64,000 nt of DNA, taken from Bacteroidales bacterium. Its GTDB lineage: Bacteria > Bacteroidota > Bacteroidia > Bacteroidales > Bacteroidaceae. The stretch is taken from NCBI GenBank assembly GCA_030532685.1, contig JAUNKN010000005.1, positions 16,941 to 80,940 of the forward strand, given 5' to 3'. Made by a program: the position numbers and the translations under genes. Position 1 is the stretch's first letter. The number at the start of each line of letters is the position of its first letter. Below the pieces are notes generated by a model. That model was not told where the DNA came from and ran no database searches. It saw nothing but the letters and a program-made list of their open reading frames with translations. Below, piece after piece: positions 7,843-16,908 of this stretch.

Positions 7843-9864
7843 CTAAGGCAAGGTGAGCTGATCACGGCTGGCTCGCTCCATATAACTTTGTACAATTCCC
7901 TTGATGCGGCGTTCCATTGCTTTTTGCTCGGACACACGTCCCAACAAGTTGCGCTTCATCATAGGATCGGCTACATAATCGTAGATACTCACCGTGCGCT
8001 CTCCGTCAAAAGCCAACACGTAGCGCCCTTGAGTGAGCAGGAATTGTCCGTTGCTATAAGCCACAGCATAAGTGTCGGCTGCAGGAGTACGAAAGAGATC
8101 TTGCCCAAAAGCCACATAGGGGCGAGGATATCCCAAATATCCCAGCAATGTGGGCATGATGTCAATTTGCTGAGCGATACCTGGTCGCTGACCAGGAGGA
8201 ATACCTCCCGAGGGATCATAAATGATAATGGGAACACGGAAAAGCCCCTGTGGAGTTTGGTATTCGGGAAAGGAGGAAATGCTCGTATGATCGGCTGTGA
8301 TGACAAAAATCGTATGCTCATACCAACTCTGACGACGAGCCGTAGCAAAGAATTGACGAAGGGCATTGTCCGAATAGCGCACACACTTGTGCAAAGGTTC
8401 TCCGCCCTCTTCGGGATATTTTGCTTTCAAATGTTCGGGAACTCGGAAAGGATCGTGACTCGAAGCCGAAAAGAAAGCAGTCATAAAAGGAGGACGCAGC
8501 TCACCCAACTGAGTGGCATAGTATTGCAGAAAAGGCTCGTCCCAAATGGCCCAAGTTCCGTCAAAGTCCTTATCGCCACCAAAACGTTTGTCCTCATTAT
8601 ATTCCGTACGGCCATAGTAGCGAGCAAAGCCCGTGGAACGGGCAAAAGGCAAAAAGCCCATCGAACCATTCTCCGCTCCGTGAAAAAAAGCGGTCGCATA
8701 GCCTTCTTTCTTTAGCTCGCCAGCCAAACCACTCAAGCGGTTTAAGGAGGCAGAAGTCAAGAAGAAAGGTTCGACCATCATCGGGATACTCGACAACACT
8801 GAGGGCATCGCGTCAATACTCTTTCGCCCATTGGCGAAAGAGTGTTCCCAGGTTGCGCTATGCTCCATCAGGCTATCCAAAAAAGGCGTGTAGCCTTGGA
8901 ACTGAGTTCCCAGAAATTGGCGATGCAACCGCCCACTATATTCAGCGCCAAAGCTCTCCAGGATAAGCACCACAACATTCTTTGGGCGCGAAGGAGGAAC
9001 GGGACTTTTGCCCCAATCGCTCGCCGCTCCATCCAAATGATGAGAAGCCGCATGAGCATCGGCAGGACGATGCACGGGATCAAACACCGCTTTCAGCTCC
9101 TGCTCGGTATAATAGCGGGGAGCAACCAGAGGACGCTTCCGAACTGTACGGATTAAAGAGAAAGGAGTGTTGAGTAGAAGCGCCGCTTCAGAGGGACGAT
9201 TGACGTATTGATTGGCCGTACTAATCGTAATGGGGCGTATCGCTGTGGTGAATCCGCCACGCATACCGGCCACACAAAGCGGAACAAAAGCGAGCAAACA
9301 AAACACCTGCGTCAAATGGTAAACCCAAGAGGAAACGGACTTTTTGGGCAGTGCCGAGGGCATCACGTAGACGCGCCACATCCCCCAAAGCAAAGCTCCT
9401 CCGACGAGGAGTATGTACCAATGGCTAATAAGATTGTTGAATAGAATTTGCGCCAAATTGCCTTCGTGTTGAAACTCCACAAACATCGTCATCGTACTGC
9501 GGCGCCCCGTGAAGGGAAAATAAATCGCATCGGCCAAATTCATAAAAACCGCAGCACCATTCACCAGCCACCACCACCATTTGGCGACACGTTGCCATGT
9601 GGAGCGCTCTTTCCCAATCCAAGGGAAAAGCATCATCAAGGCATAAAGGGCATTGGTATATAAAATGGCCGAAAGGTCAAAACGCGACGCTCCCACAAAA
9701 GCCTCCCACAAGTCGAGCTCGGAGAGCCCTGGAGCCAAGGTTGTCCAGTTGAAGGCCAAATAAAAAAGCCGACAAAAGACATAGGCGACAAATGCCCACA
9801 GCAAATTGAGTACAAAAGCCATAGGAGAAGTCCAAAGAGGAAAGCGAAGACGCAGAGTGGGCAT
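7843..9864 (-). CDS. LTA synthase family phosphoglycerol/phosphoethanolamine transferase (sulfatase fold)
   Basis: 673 aa from the ATG at 9864. The first ~200 residues contain about five hydrophobic membrane segments; the rest is a periplasmic alkaline-phosphatase/sulfatase domain of the LtaS/MdoB type. Visible active-site elements are VVVLILESFGAEY (metal ligand Glu), SFANGRKSIDAMPSVLSSIP (nucleophile loop, Ser where Gram-positive LtaS has Thr), and FVITADHTSISSF (ADH metal ligands). The predicted job is transfer of a phosphorylated head group from a phospholipid to a surface glycan. It has its own -7 element (9894-9901). A 218-bp gap separates it from the downstream operon, and no structure was seen there. 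Confidence 0.88.
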   Translation of the reverse strand: MPTLRLRFPLWTSPMAFVLNLLWAFVAYVFCRLFYLAFNWTTLAPGLSELDLWEAFVGASRFDLSAILYTNALYALMMLFPWIGKERSTWQRVAKWWWWLVNGAAVFMNLADAIYFPFTGRRSTMTMFVEFQHEGNLAQILFNNLISHWYILLVGGALLWGMWRVYVMPSALPKKSVSSWVYHLTQVFCLLAFVPLCVAGMRGGFTTAIRPITISTANQYVNRPSEAALLLNTPFSLIRTVRKRPLVAPRYYTEQELKAVFDPVHRPADAHAASHHLDGAASDWGKSPVPPSRPKNVVVLILESFGAEYSGRLHRQFLGTQFQGYTPFLDSLMEHSATWEHSFANGRKSIDAMPSVLSSIPMMVEPFFLTSASLNRLSGLAGELKKEGYATAFFHGAENGSMGFLPFARSTGFARYYGRTEYNEDKRFGGDKDFDGTWAIWDEPFLQYYATQLGELRPPFMTAFFSASSHDPFRVPEHLKAKYPEEGGEPLHKCVRYSDNALRQFFATARRQSWYEHTIFVITADHTSISSFPEYQTPQGLFRVPIIIYDPSGGIPPGQRPGIAQQIDIMPTLLGYLGYPRPYVAFGQDLFRTPAADTYAVAYSNGQFLLTQGRYVLAFDGERTVSIYDYVADPMMKRNLLGRVSEQKAMERRIKGIVQSYMERASRDQLTLP

Positions 9865-9893
9865 GGGCAAAAACACTATATTTATTTCAACTT

Positions 9894-9901
9894 GCAAAGG
9901 T
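9894..9901 (-). promoter_or_regulatory. Bacteroidetes -7 promoter element for the LtaS-like gene
   Basis: On the minus strand this reads TACCTTTG (TAnnTTTG). The expected transcript start is near 9887, 23 bp before the chosen ATG at 9864, which argues against the TTG start at 9897. Confidence 0.55.
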
Positions 9902-9965
9902 AAACATTATTGCGCGATTGCTGCTTTTAAATGCAAAAAAAGACGAATACCCATACACAAAAACC

Positions 9966-10002
9966 TCACGGCCCACTCAGCATAAAACTGAGTGGGCCGT
10001 GA
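9966..10002 (-). terminator. Rho-independent terminator of the OmpA-family operon
   Basis: A perfect 15-bp stem (TCACGGCCCACTCAG / CTGAGTGGGCCGTGA) with a 7-nt loop; on the minus strand it is followed by GGTTTTTGTG. It lies 16 bp beyond the stop of the gene ending at 10018. Confidence 0.85.
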
Positions 10003-10017
10003 ATATCAGGTTGTTCC

Positions 10018-11073
10018 TCAAGGCTGTAGGAGAAAAAGGTCTACACGACGGGCAATAGGTTGCAACGACACCCGATCGATTTTGCTCTCAAGGGGTTGGA
10101 TCAAGCGAGAAGCATCGACGCCTTTGGCTTGAAGATATTCTCGTACAGCCTGCAATCGCGCTTGGCTCAAATAGAGATTGCGCGCCTTGCTCCCTTCGGG
10201 CGAGGCATAGCCTGCGATGCCGAGTTGCACGGTGGGGAAACGCTCCAAAAACCGCACGGCTTCGTCCAGTTCCTTACAAGCCTGCGCCGTGAGCCGATGA
10301 CTACCAATTTGGAAGAATACCGACCGCTTAAAATCGGCAGGAAGCACCATCACTTTGGCATCGGGCGTGCCCAATTTGCCTGTAGAAACGATGGGCAGAC
10401 CGCTTTCTTTCCCAAGCAATCCTTGAGCGGAATCGGTCGCCAAACTATCGGACACAGCTACCGTTTTGGACAATCGCGCCAGGAGCGCTTGCTGCTGCGC
10501 CTCGATGCGACTGAGACGTTGCGCAGTTTCGTTGCTTGACTTCTGCAAGCTGGCCAGCAAAGCAGCTGTACCTGCGATGTCCAGTAGCGGAGCTGCCGCT
10601 TCGAGACCGTTGCGTGCAGGAACGACGCGTTGTTCAGTGTGTACCACCGTGGGAGAAGCCTGACGGCGTGAACGACTCTCCTTGCGACGAGCGTTCGTTT
10701 CGACCTCCGTCGTGTACTCCCGAACCGTCGAGGAGTGCAGCTCCGCAGACGGATGCGACTGCACAGAGGGCAGCACACTGGGCATTGGAGCTGGAGCACG
10801 CTGTGCGGTGAGCAACTGGATGAGCATTTGATAGCGCAACAGTTGGTCGGCATCCAATCGGGCTGCCGGAGGTGGCGCGACAGACTGCTGAGCGGCCAAG
10901 CGCTGCAAGGCTTGCAGCAGTGCTTCACGATCTATCTCGTAGAGCGTGTCGCCCTGTTGCACCAGCGTATCCACGGGGACAAGTCGCTGTGCGACGGGCG
11001 AAGGCGAGCCCTGCGCCAGCGCAGACGCTCCACTCAGCAGCGTGGCGAAAAGTAAAAATAAGGTTTTACGCAT
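10018..11073 (-). CDS. OmpA family outer-membrane protein
   Basis: 351 aa. MRKTLFLLFATLLSGASALAQ is a clear signal peptide. The middle is low-complexity, Ala/Gln/Arg-rich and helical (residues ~50-230), probably a periplasmic spacer or coiled coil. The last ~110 residues are an OmpA-C peptidoglycan-binding domain: VFFQIGSHRLT, the helix QACKELDEAVRFL, GYASPEGSKARNLYLSQAR and the RRVDLFL end. There is no N-terminal beta-barrel; the barrel is probably supplied by the gene immediately upstream (18-bp gap, same strand), so the two probably form a cell-envelope complex tethering outer membrane to peptidoglycan. Confidence 0.87.
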   Translation of the reverse strand: MRKTLFLLFATLLSGASALAQGSPSPVAQRLVPVDTLVQQGDTLYEIDREALLQALQRLAAQQSVAPPPAARLDADQLLRYQMLIQLLTAQRAPAPMPSVLPSVQSHPSAELHSSTVREYTTEVETNARRKESRSRRQASPTVVHTEQRVVPARNGLEAAAPLLDIAGTAALLASLQKSSNETAQRLSRIEAQQQALLARLSKTVAVSDSLATDSAQGLLGKESGLPIVSTGKLGTPDAKVMVLPADFKRSVFFQIGSHRLTAQACKELDEAVRFLERFPTVQLGIAGYASPEGSKARNLYLSQARLQAVREYLQAKGVDASRLIQPLESKIDRVSLQPIARRVDLFLLQP

Positions 11074-11091
11074 AGTAGGGCCTCTCTTGCT

Positions 11092-12930
11092 TTAAGGGTT
11101 AGCCTTGTTTTGCTGAGCGGCGCGCAACTCCTTTTCGAGCTGTTCGATGCGCTTGCGCAAGGCATCTATTTCTTGAGGTGAAACGGTGAGCAGTCCAGCT
11201 CCCTGCAAACCTTGCGTCGTGAGCAAAGAGGCAGGCACACTATGGCCGTTATTGACAAGTGCGAAGAGAAGAATCTTGTCCAAATCGCTCAAGCCCACGG
11301 GAGCTACTGCCGTCTTGGCACGCGACTCTGTGATGACACGATCGATGAGCGTGTTGAGTTGTGCCGCTGTCATGAGCACCGTTTCGCGCTTCTTGGCAGG
11401 CACCAGACGAGCTGCAGGAACAACGCCTGCCGTGTCGACCGCCTGTGCACGCTGGGGCACCACAACGAGGTTGATGTTGGATTTCGTGTCGGCCAGCAAT
11501 GCTCTTTCTTCTTCGAGGCGCTGCGCCAGCGTCTCATCGGCCGTTTCGCGCGCGGCGATGAGCTGCGAATCGAGCTGAGCAATGCGACGATCGTAGAACG
11601 CGATGAGCTCTTCGGTTTTCTGCTCGTTGTCCTTGCGCATATTTTCGCGCACCTTCAGCTCACGAGCACGCTGAGCAGCCAGTTCGGCCGTAGCATATTG
11701 GGTGTAGAGCTGCTGTGCATTCTTAGCCGCCTTGCCCAAGCGGAAGCGCACTCCCACTTGATACATCATATTGGCCTGCACCTGCGAGGGACGATAGGCC
11801 TTGTCAAGATCGGGATTTTCGTTTTCGCTCACCATCGCGCTCACACTACCGAAGAGCGAAGCATAGCGATGAATGGGCATTTCGAGGCCTGCACCAGCCA
11901 AGGCAAACCAACCGCTTTCGAGCTTATTGTTGGCATTGCGGCCCACATAGTCCTTGCTCACGTCCATGTATCCACCTCCCAAAGAGAGATAGGGGGTGAG
12001 GCCACGCAAATAGTTGAGACGGCCTATGAATTGAGCTCCATAGAGCTGGAGGTCTTGATCAAGGTTCAGGCTCAGTTTGGAGGATTCCTTGGTCGAAGTG
12101 TAGTAGAAGCCTCGCACGCCCAATACAGGAGAGAAGTCGACACCCGCCGATGCTCCTAAGAACCACTGGTCGTGGAGCTTCGAGTTGTCGTTGAAGTTGA
12201 TGTAGGCCACGCTGGGCTCTACGACCCAAACCAAGCCCTTCAAGCCTCCGCTATAACGCGCGCTCATGGCTTTTTCAAAGGGAGTGCGTGCGCGGTTGTT
12301 GCCTCCCAAATAGGCATTGAGCGTAGCAGCTACCGACCAGTTGTGGAGCGTGCTTCCACTGGTGCTTTGTGTGTTGCGATAGTGGCTGTCGTCGTCCAGA
12401 TTGAAGAGCGTGTTGCGCACCTCCAATCCCAGTGTGAGGCGTTGTGCCACGTTAAACTTGGCACCGGCACCGAGCACGGCATAGAGCTGTTCCTCACGAT
12501 AGTCCGACTCCCCTGCTTGGAGCGCATCGTGCTTGATGTTCATCGAGCCTGCACCTCCCAAGACGTAGGGTGTGAAAAGTGTGTTGGGCAGGAAGTTCAC
12601 TTTGACCTCACCGCCCCAGCGTTCCATCTGCACATTGGAGCCTTCCATGCGATCGGCCAGTTTGTCGAGCACATTCCAACGTCCCTCGCGCAGTTTTCCC
12701 TGCAAATCGAAGGTGCGATCGTAGGTACCATACACCTCGATGTTTTGTCCAAAACTCCAACCCACTCGTGCGCCCCAATAGGCCGTCGAGCCAAAATTCA
12801 CCTGCTTGCTCCAACCTGTGTAGCCGAGCGTGGGAGAAAGGATTAGATTGATATCATTGGTTTGCGCTTGCAGCTGAGCAGCCGGAGCAAGCGTGGCCAA
12901 GGCCAAACCAAAAGCGTAAAGTTTTTTCAT
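11092..12930 (-). CDS. Large outer-membrane protein with two beta-barrel-like regions and C-terminal coiled coil
   Basis: 612 aa from the ATG at 12930, where MKKLYAFGLALATLAPAAQLQAQ gives a signal peptide; a longer leader would start upstream of the promoter's transcript start. Residues ~25-210 and ~220-400 are both rich in alternating aromatic/polar strands (WGARVGWSFGQNIEVYG; FLGASAGVDFSPVLGVRGFYY) and look like two OmpA-type eight-strand barrels in tandem. A long Glu/Arg/Gln-rich coiled coil (~410-500) and a short helical end follow. The downstream OmpA-domain protein is co-transcribed. Function beyond envelope structure is not evident. Confidence 0.8.
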   Translation of the reverse strand: MKKLYAFGLALATLAPAAQLQAQTNDINLILSPTLGYTGWSKQVNFGSTAYWGARVGWSFGQNIEVYGTYDRTFDLQGKLREGRWNVLDKLADRMEGSNVQMERWGGEVKVNFLPNTLFTPYVLGGAGSMNIKHDALQAGESDYREEQLYAVLGAGAKFNVAQRLTLGLEVRNTLFNLDDDSHYRNTQSTSGSTLHNWSVAATLNAYLGGNNRARTPFEKAMSARYSGGLKGLVWVVEPSVAYINFNDNSKLHDQWFLGASAGVDFSPVLGVRGFYYTSTKESSKLSLNLDQDLQLYGAQFIGRLNYLRGLTPYLSLGGGYMDVSKDYVGRNANNKLESGWFALAGAGLEMPIHRYASLFGSVSAMVSENENPDLDKAYRPSQVQANMMYQVGVRFRLGKAAKNAQQLYTQYATAELAAQRARELKVRENMRKDNEQKTEELIAFYDRRIAQLDSQLIAARETADETLAQRLEEERALLADTKSNINLVVVPQRAQAVDTAGVVPAARLVPAKKRETVLMTAAQLNTLIDRVITESRAKTAVAPVGLSDLDKILLFALVNNGHSVPASLLTTQGLQGAGLLTVSPQEIDALRKRIEQLEKELRAAQQNKANP

Positions 12931-12972
12931 CTGTTCGTAATTTTGGGAATTGGTATTGTAGTGTGTACGGGG

Positions 12973-12980
12973 CAAAGATA
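12973..12980 (-). promoter_or_regulatory. Bacteroidetes -7 promoter element of the outer-membrane protein operon
   Basis: Minus-strand TATCTTTG; predicted transcript start near 12966, 36 bp before the ATG at 12930. No TTTG was found at the -33 position. Confidence 0.6.
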
Positions 12981-13285
12981 CTAAAAACTTCAAGCAATCC
13001 AAGCCTCAAACGCAGTGTGTTAAAGAACAATCACACTTACTTTTTGACGAAGAACCCTTGTCCACCTTTCTTCTTTTCCCGTTTTATTGGCCATATCCCC
13101 TACTTACAGGCTATGAAACGGCCACTCGCTTCCTGGCCCTCTTGCTCGGGAAACAGTCTTACGATATTTTATTTTTAATATATTTTACGCTTTCTTTCTT
13201 CCATAGTGATGTGCTGCCCATGGTGGCCCGATGGTGCTTCCAAAGCGGCAAGTAGATGTTGAGCACACAAAGACAGAAGGCTCGG

Positions 13286-13353
13286 CTTCCCACGTAGGAT
13301 TTTCTGCGTGGGACGTAGGATTTCGTAGCTCGCAGCGCGAAAATCCTGCGTCC
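13286..13353. repeat. CTACGTGGGAAG hairpin repeat
   Basis: CTTCCCACGTAGGATTTT is followed by GGACGTAGGATTT (13311-13323), which pairs with AAAATCCTGCGTCC (13340-13353) around a loop containing GCTCGCAGCGCG. That loop sequence recurs in the 34.6-kb copy. It lies about 100 bp from the left end of long element B. The remaining 13003-13285 sequence shows nothing I recognise. Confidence 0.7.
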
Positions 13354-13456
13354 TAATTTTGAACACGAGCACTCGAGCAAAACTCAAACGCTCTTACAGG
13401 AGAGGGACAAAAAAGAAGTTGGAAGCCACAGCCTCTTTCTCCTCCTCCCGCCTCTT

Positions 13457-13754
13457 CACGCGCGCGCGTGTTATACTTATGTCCTTTTTATTTTCCTTCC
13501 ACTGCTTCCACCACCCCCACAACTCACTCAATATCAAACCTCTATGATACATGTAAAAAACATATCATCGCCCACATAGCCTCCAGCCTCCTTCCATACA
13601 ATTAACCCTCTTCGCTGCTCCTTGGTGGAAAGAAATGGAAGCAAAATGCGTCTTTGCCTCCACACACGTTCTCCCTATGTATCAACACGTTACCCATCAT
13701 AATGGAAGCAGTGGAGGGAAAAACACTCTACTATACAGGAGCGTGCGCGCACGA
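13457..13754. repeat. Long-inverted-repeat intergenic element, copy B
   Basis: Left end CACGCGCGCGCGTG then TATACTTATG and TTTTCCTTCCACTGCTTCCA; right end AATGGAAGCAGTGGAGGGAA then ACTATACAGG and GCGTGCGCGCACG. The TTCC-rich arms pair over about 16 of 18 bases. An inner TGGAAGCAAA...TTTGCCTCCA pair is shared with copies A, C and E. It lies between divergent genes, its right end 87 bp from the -7 box at 13841. Confidence 0.8.
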
Positions 13755-13840
13755 AGCGTCGATGGGCTGGGTGCCGCCAGCATTGAGCGGTATGTGGGAT
13801 TTTGTATTCAAAAGGTGGAGGTCGTTTTCGCACAAAATGC

Positions 13841-13848
13841 TAAATTTG
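13841..13848 (+). promoter_or_regulatory. Bacteroidetes -7 promoter element
   Basis: TAAATTTG (TAnnTTTG); predicted transcript start near 13855, 27 bp before the ATG at 13882. This decides the start of the PEP/pyruvate-binding protein, since the longer open frame begins inside repeat element B. Confidence 0.65.
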
Positions 13849-13881
13849 CCGGAAAAGTTATTCTGCCGAAAAGTCTGCTCC

Positions 13882-16842
13882 ATGTCCCACCCTCAACCGC
13901 TCTCCGAACTCTTGCTGCGCGACACCTCTTTTGTCAATCTGATGACGCGTCGCGTGTTCAACATTCTCATCGTGGCCAATCCCTACGACTCTTTTATGCT
14001 CGAGGACGATGGCCGCATCGACGAAAAACTCTTTGACGAGTATGCCGCTCTCTCTCTGCGCTACCCTCCTCGATTCATGCTGGCCAGCACTGCCGAGGAG
14101 GCTCGGGAGGAATTGGCACGCACGAGTTTCGATTTGGTCATCGTCATGCCCGGCACGGACAATTGCGACACCTTCGACATAGCCCGCGACATCAAGGGGC
14201 AAAACCCCGATATCCCTCTGGTCGTGCTCACACCCTTCTCCCATGGTATCACGGCACGCATGGAGCACGAGGACCTGAGCATCTTCGAGTATGTGTTTTG
14301 CTGGCTGGGCAATACCGACTTGCTCCTGGCTGTGATCAAACTCATTGAGGACAAAATGAATTTGGAGCAGGATATTGCCGAGGGCAGTGTGCAAATGATT
14401 CTGCTCGTAGAGGACAACATTCGTTTCTACTCCTCCGTCTTGCCCGAGCTCTACAAGTTTGTGCTGCAACAAAGCAAGGACTTTGCCACCGAAGCGCTCA
14501 ATGGACACCAACGTACCCTACGCATGCGTGGACGTCCCAAAATTGCACTGGCACGCAACTACGAAGAGGCCGTGGAACTCTACGAACGCTTCCCACACCA
14601 TGTGCTGGGCGTCATCACCGATGCGCGCTATCCCAAGGCGGGGCAGATAGATGCCAAAGCGGGCGTGAAACTCCTCGCCTACTTGCGCCACGCCGATCCC
14701 TTCTTGCCACTCATCCTACAATCGGCCGAAACGGAAAACATGCACGACGCAGCGGCCTACAATGCCGACTTTGTCGATAAGAATTCAAAGAAGATGAACA
14801 TCGACCTGCGGGCCGTCATCAAGCGACGCTTCGGCTTTGGCGATTTTATCTTTCGCGATCCCTCGACCTATGAAGAGGTGGCCCGCGTGCGCAACCTGAA
14901 GGAGCTGCAAGAGCACATCTACGAGATTCCTGCCGAATCGCTGCACTATCACATCACGCGCAACCACGTGAGCCGCTGGCTGCGTTCGCGAGCCATGTTT
15001 CCCCTGGCCGAATTCATCCGTCAGCTCTCCTGGCACGCCTTGCAGGACCTCGATGAGCACCGTCGCCTCATCTTCGAGGCCATTGTGGAATATCGGCGCA
15101 TGAAAAACCAGGGAGTGGTAGCCGTGTTTGACCGCACACGCTTTGACCGCTATTCCAATTTTGCTCGCATCGGCGAGGGTTCGCTGGGCGGTAAGGGGCG
15201 TGGTCTGGCTTTCATCGACAACATGGTGAAGCGACACCCCGACATCAACCGCCACCCCAATGCGCGCGTCATGATACCCAAAACGGTGGTGCTCTGCACG
15301 GATGTGTTTGAGGAGTTCATGGACAGCAACAATCTCTACCCGCTGGCCCTCTCCGATGCCGACGATGCGGTGATACTCGATGCCTTTCGGCGGGCCCAAC
15401 TCCCCCGCCGCTTGCTGGCCGACTTCTTGGCCTATATCGACGCCACGCGCTCGCCCATAGCAGTGCGCAGCAGCTCCTTGCTGGAAGACAGCCACTACCA
15501 GCCCTTTGCCGGGATCTACAGCACTTACATGGTGCCCTACATCGAGGCGCGACAACGCATGCTCGACATGCTGAGCGATGCCATCAAGGGAGTGTATGCC
15601 TCGGTCTATTTCAAGGATTCCAAAGCCTACATGACCGCCACACGCAACGTCATCGACCAGGAGAAGATGGCCGTGATTATCCAAGAGGTCGTGGGACAAC
15701 AGCATGGCACACGTTTCTACCCCACGCTTTCGGGAGTGGGACGCTCGCTCAACTACTACCCCATTGGCGATGAACGCCCCGAGGAGGGTATCGTGAGCTT
15801 GGCATTGGGATTGGGCAAATACATTGTGGACGGTGGGCTGACCTTGCGCGTGTGCCCGGCGCATCCACACAAAGTGCTGCAAACTTCCGAAATGGACATC
15901 GCCCTGCGCGAAACGCAAACGCGATTTGCGGCACTCGACCTGACCAATATGGGCGAGAATTTCTCGGTGGACGATGGCTTCAACCTCTTGCGCCTGCACG
16001 TGAAAGAGGCCGAGGCCGATGGCGCACTGGGAGGAATAGCCTCGACTTTCAATCCCACAGATCAGGTGATTTACCCCGGCCTCTACCCTGGAGGACGCAA
16101 AATCATCAGTTGCGTGGGAGTGTTGGAACACGAAATTGTCCCCCTGCCCGAACTCATGCGCGAGGTTCTGGCGCTGGGAGCCAGCGAGATGCGCCGCCCC
16201 GTTGAAATCGAGTTTGCCGTAAATATAAACGCAGCAGCACGCACCTGCGAGTTTTACTTGCTGCAAATTCGTCCCATGGTCGATGTAAAAAGCGATGTGC
16301 AAATCAATCTATCGCAAATAGACGAGCAGCAAGTTCTTTTGCGCTCGGACAACTCGCTGGGACACGGTACTTACGACGATTTGTGCGATGTGGTGTATGT
16401 AAAAACAGAAGGCTACTCGGCCAGCAACAATCAGCTCATCGCCTACGACATCGAGCGCATCAACGCGGAGTTTCTCAAAGAAGGCAAGAACTATGTGCTC
16501 GTCGGGCCGGGGCGCTGGGGCTCGAGCGACACCTGGCTGGGTATTCCCGTGAAGTGGCCCAACATCTCGGCGGCACGCGTCATCGTCGAAGCGGGGCTCA
16601 CCAACTACCGCGTAGATCCTTCGCAGGGCACACACTTCTTCCAAAATCTCACCAGCTTTGGGGTGGGCTACTTCACCATCAATGCTTTTTGCGGCGATGG
16701 CATTTACCGCGAAGATCTACTCAACGCGATGCCCGCCGTGCACGAAACGCAGTGGGTGCGCCACGTGCGCTTCCCGCGTCCGCTTTCGGTAAAGATGGAT
16801 GGCAAGCGCATGCTCGGATTTGTATTGCAGAACAATATGTAA
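13882..16842 (+). CDS. PEP/pyruvate-binding domain protein with receiver-like N-terminus
   Basis: 986 aa. The N-terminal ~380 residues contain two response-regulator-like folds: FNILIVANPYDSFMLEDDGR...LVIVMPGTDNCDTFDIARDI, and MILLVEDNIRFYSSVLPELY...VLGVITDARYPK. From ~480 on it matches the ATP-grasp PEP/pyruvate-binding domain (PF01326): GEGSLGGKGRGLAFIDNM, VRSSSLLEDSHYQPFAGIYST, DQEKMAVIIQEVVG. The end (GPGRWGSSDTWLGIPVKW, FGVGYFTINAF) is characteristic of the Bacteroidetes proteins often named phosphoenolpyruvate synthase. The phospho-His swivel and PEP-utilising C-terminal domains of true PEP synthase are absent, so catalysis is doubtful; a regulatory phosphotransfer role is possible. Confidence 0.86.
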   Translation: MSHPQPLSELLLRDTSFVNLMTRRVFNILIVANPYDSFMLEDDGRIDEKLFDEYAALSLRYPPRFMLASTAEEAREELARTSFDLVIVMPGTDNCDTFDIARDIKGQNPDIPLVVLTPFSHGITARMEHEDLSIFEYVFCWLGNTDLLLAVIKLIEDKMNLEQDIAEGSVQMILLVEDNIRFYSSVLPELYKFVLQQSKDFATEALNGHQRTLRMRGRPKIALARNYEEAVELYERFPHHVLGVITDARYPKAGQIDAKAGVKLLAYLRHADPFLPLILQSAETENMHDAAAYNADFVDKNSKKMNIDLRAVIKRRFGFGDFIFRDPSTYEEVARVRNLKELQEHIYEIPAESLHYHITRNHVSRWLRSRAMFPLAEFIRQLSWHALQDLDEHRRLIFEAIVEYRRMKNQGVVAVFDRTRFDRYSNFARIGEGSLGGKGRGLAFIDNMVKRHPDINRHPNARVMIPKTVVLCTDVFEEFMDSNNLYPLALSDADDAVILDAFRRAQLPRRLLADFLAYIDATRSPIAVRSSSLLEDSHYQPFAGIYSTYMVPYIEARQRMLDMLSDAIKGVYASVYFKDSKAYMTATRNVIDQEKMAVIIQEVVGQQHGTRFYPTLSGVGRSLNYYPIGDERPEEGIVSLALGLGKYIVDGGLTLRVCPAHPHKVLQTSEMDIALRETQTRFAALDLTNMGENFSVDDGFNLLRLHVKEAEADGALGGIASTFNPTDQVIYPGLYPGGRKIISCVGVLEHEIVPLPELMREVLALGASEMRRPVEIEFAVNINAAARTCEFYLLQIRPMVDVKSDVQINLSQIDEQQVLLRSDNSLGHGTYDDLCDVVYVKTEGYSASNNQLIAYDIERINAEFLKEGKNYVLVGPGRWGSSDTWLGIPVKWPNISAARVIVEAGLTNYRVDPSQGTHFFQNLTSFGVGYFTINAFCGDGIYREDLLNAMPAVHETQWVRHVRFPRPLSVKMDGKRMLGFVLQNNM

Positions 16843-16856
16843 CTATTTAATAAACA

Positions 16857-16908
16857 ATGAGTTACCTACCCCCCCCTACACGCTGTTGGACTTGGCAACA
16901 TAAGATTG
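16857..16908 (+). promoter_or_regulatory. C8 homopolymer tract at the start of the CotH-type gene
   Basis: An ATG at 16857 is followed by eight C's (16869-16876). With eight C's that frame ends early (TGA near 16984). With seven or ten C's it would read straight into the CotH frame as MSYLPPLHAVGLGNIR and then the hydrophobic lipoprotein leader. As given, the CotH frame can only start at TTG 16906. Confidence 0.55.

Noticed and set aside
14785-16302. 505-codon minus-strand frame inside the PEP/pyruvate-binding gene
   Set aside because: Fully antisense to a gene with ATP-grasp motifs and an upstream promoter.
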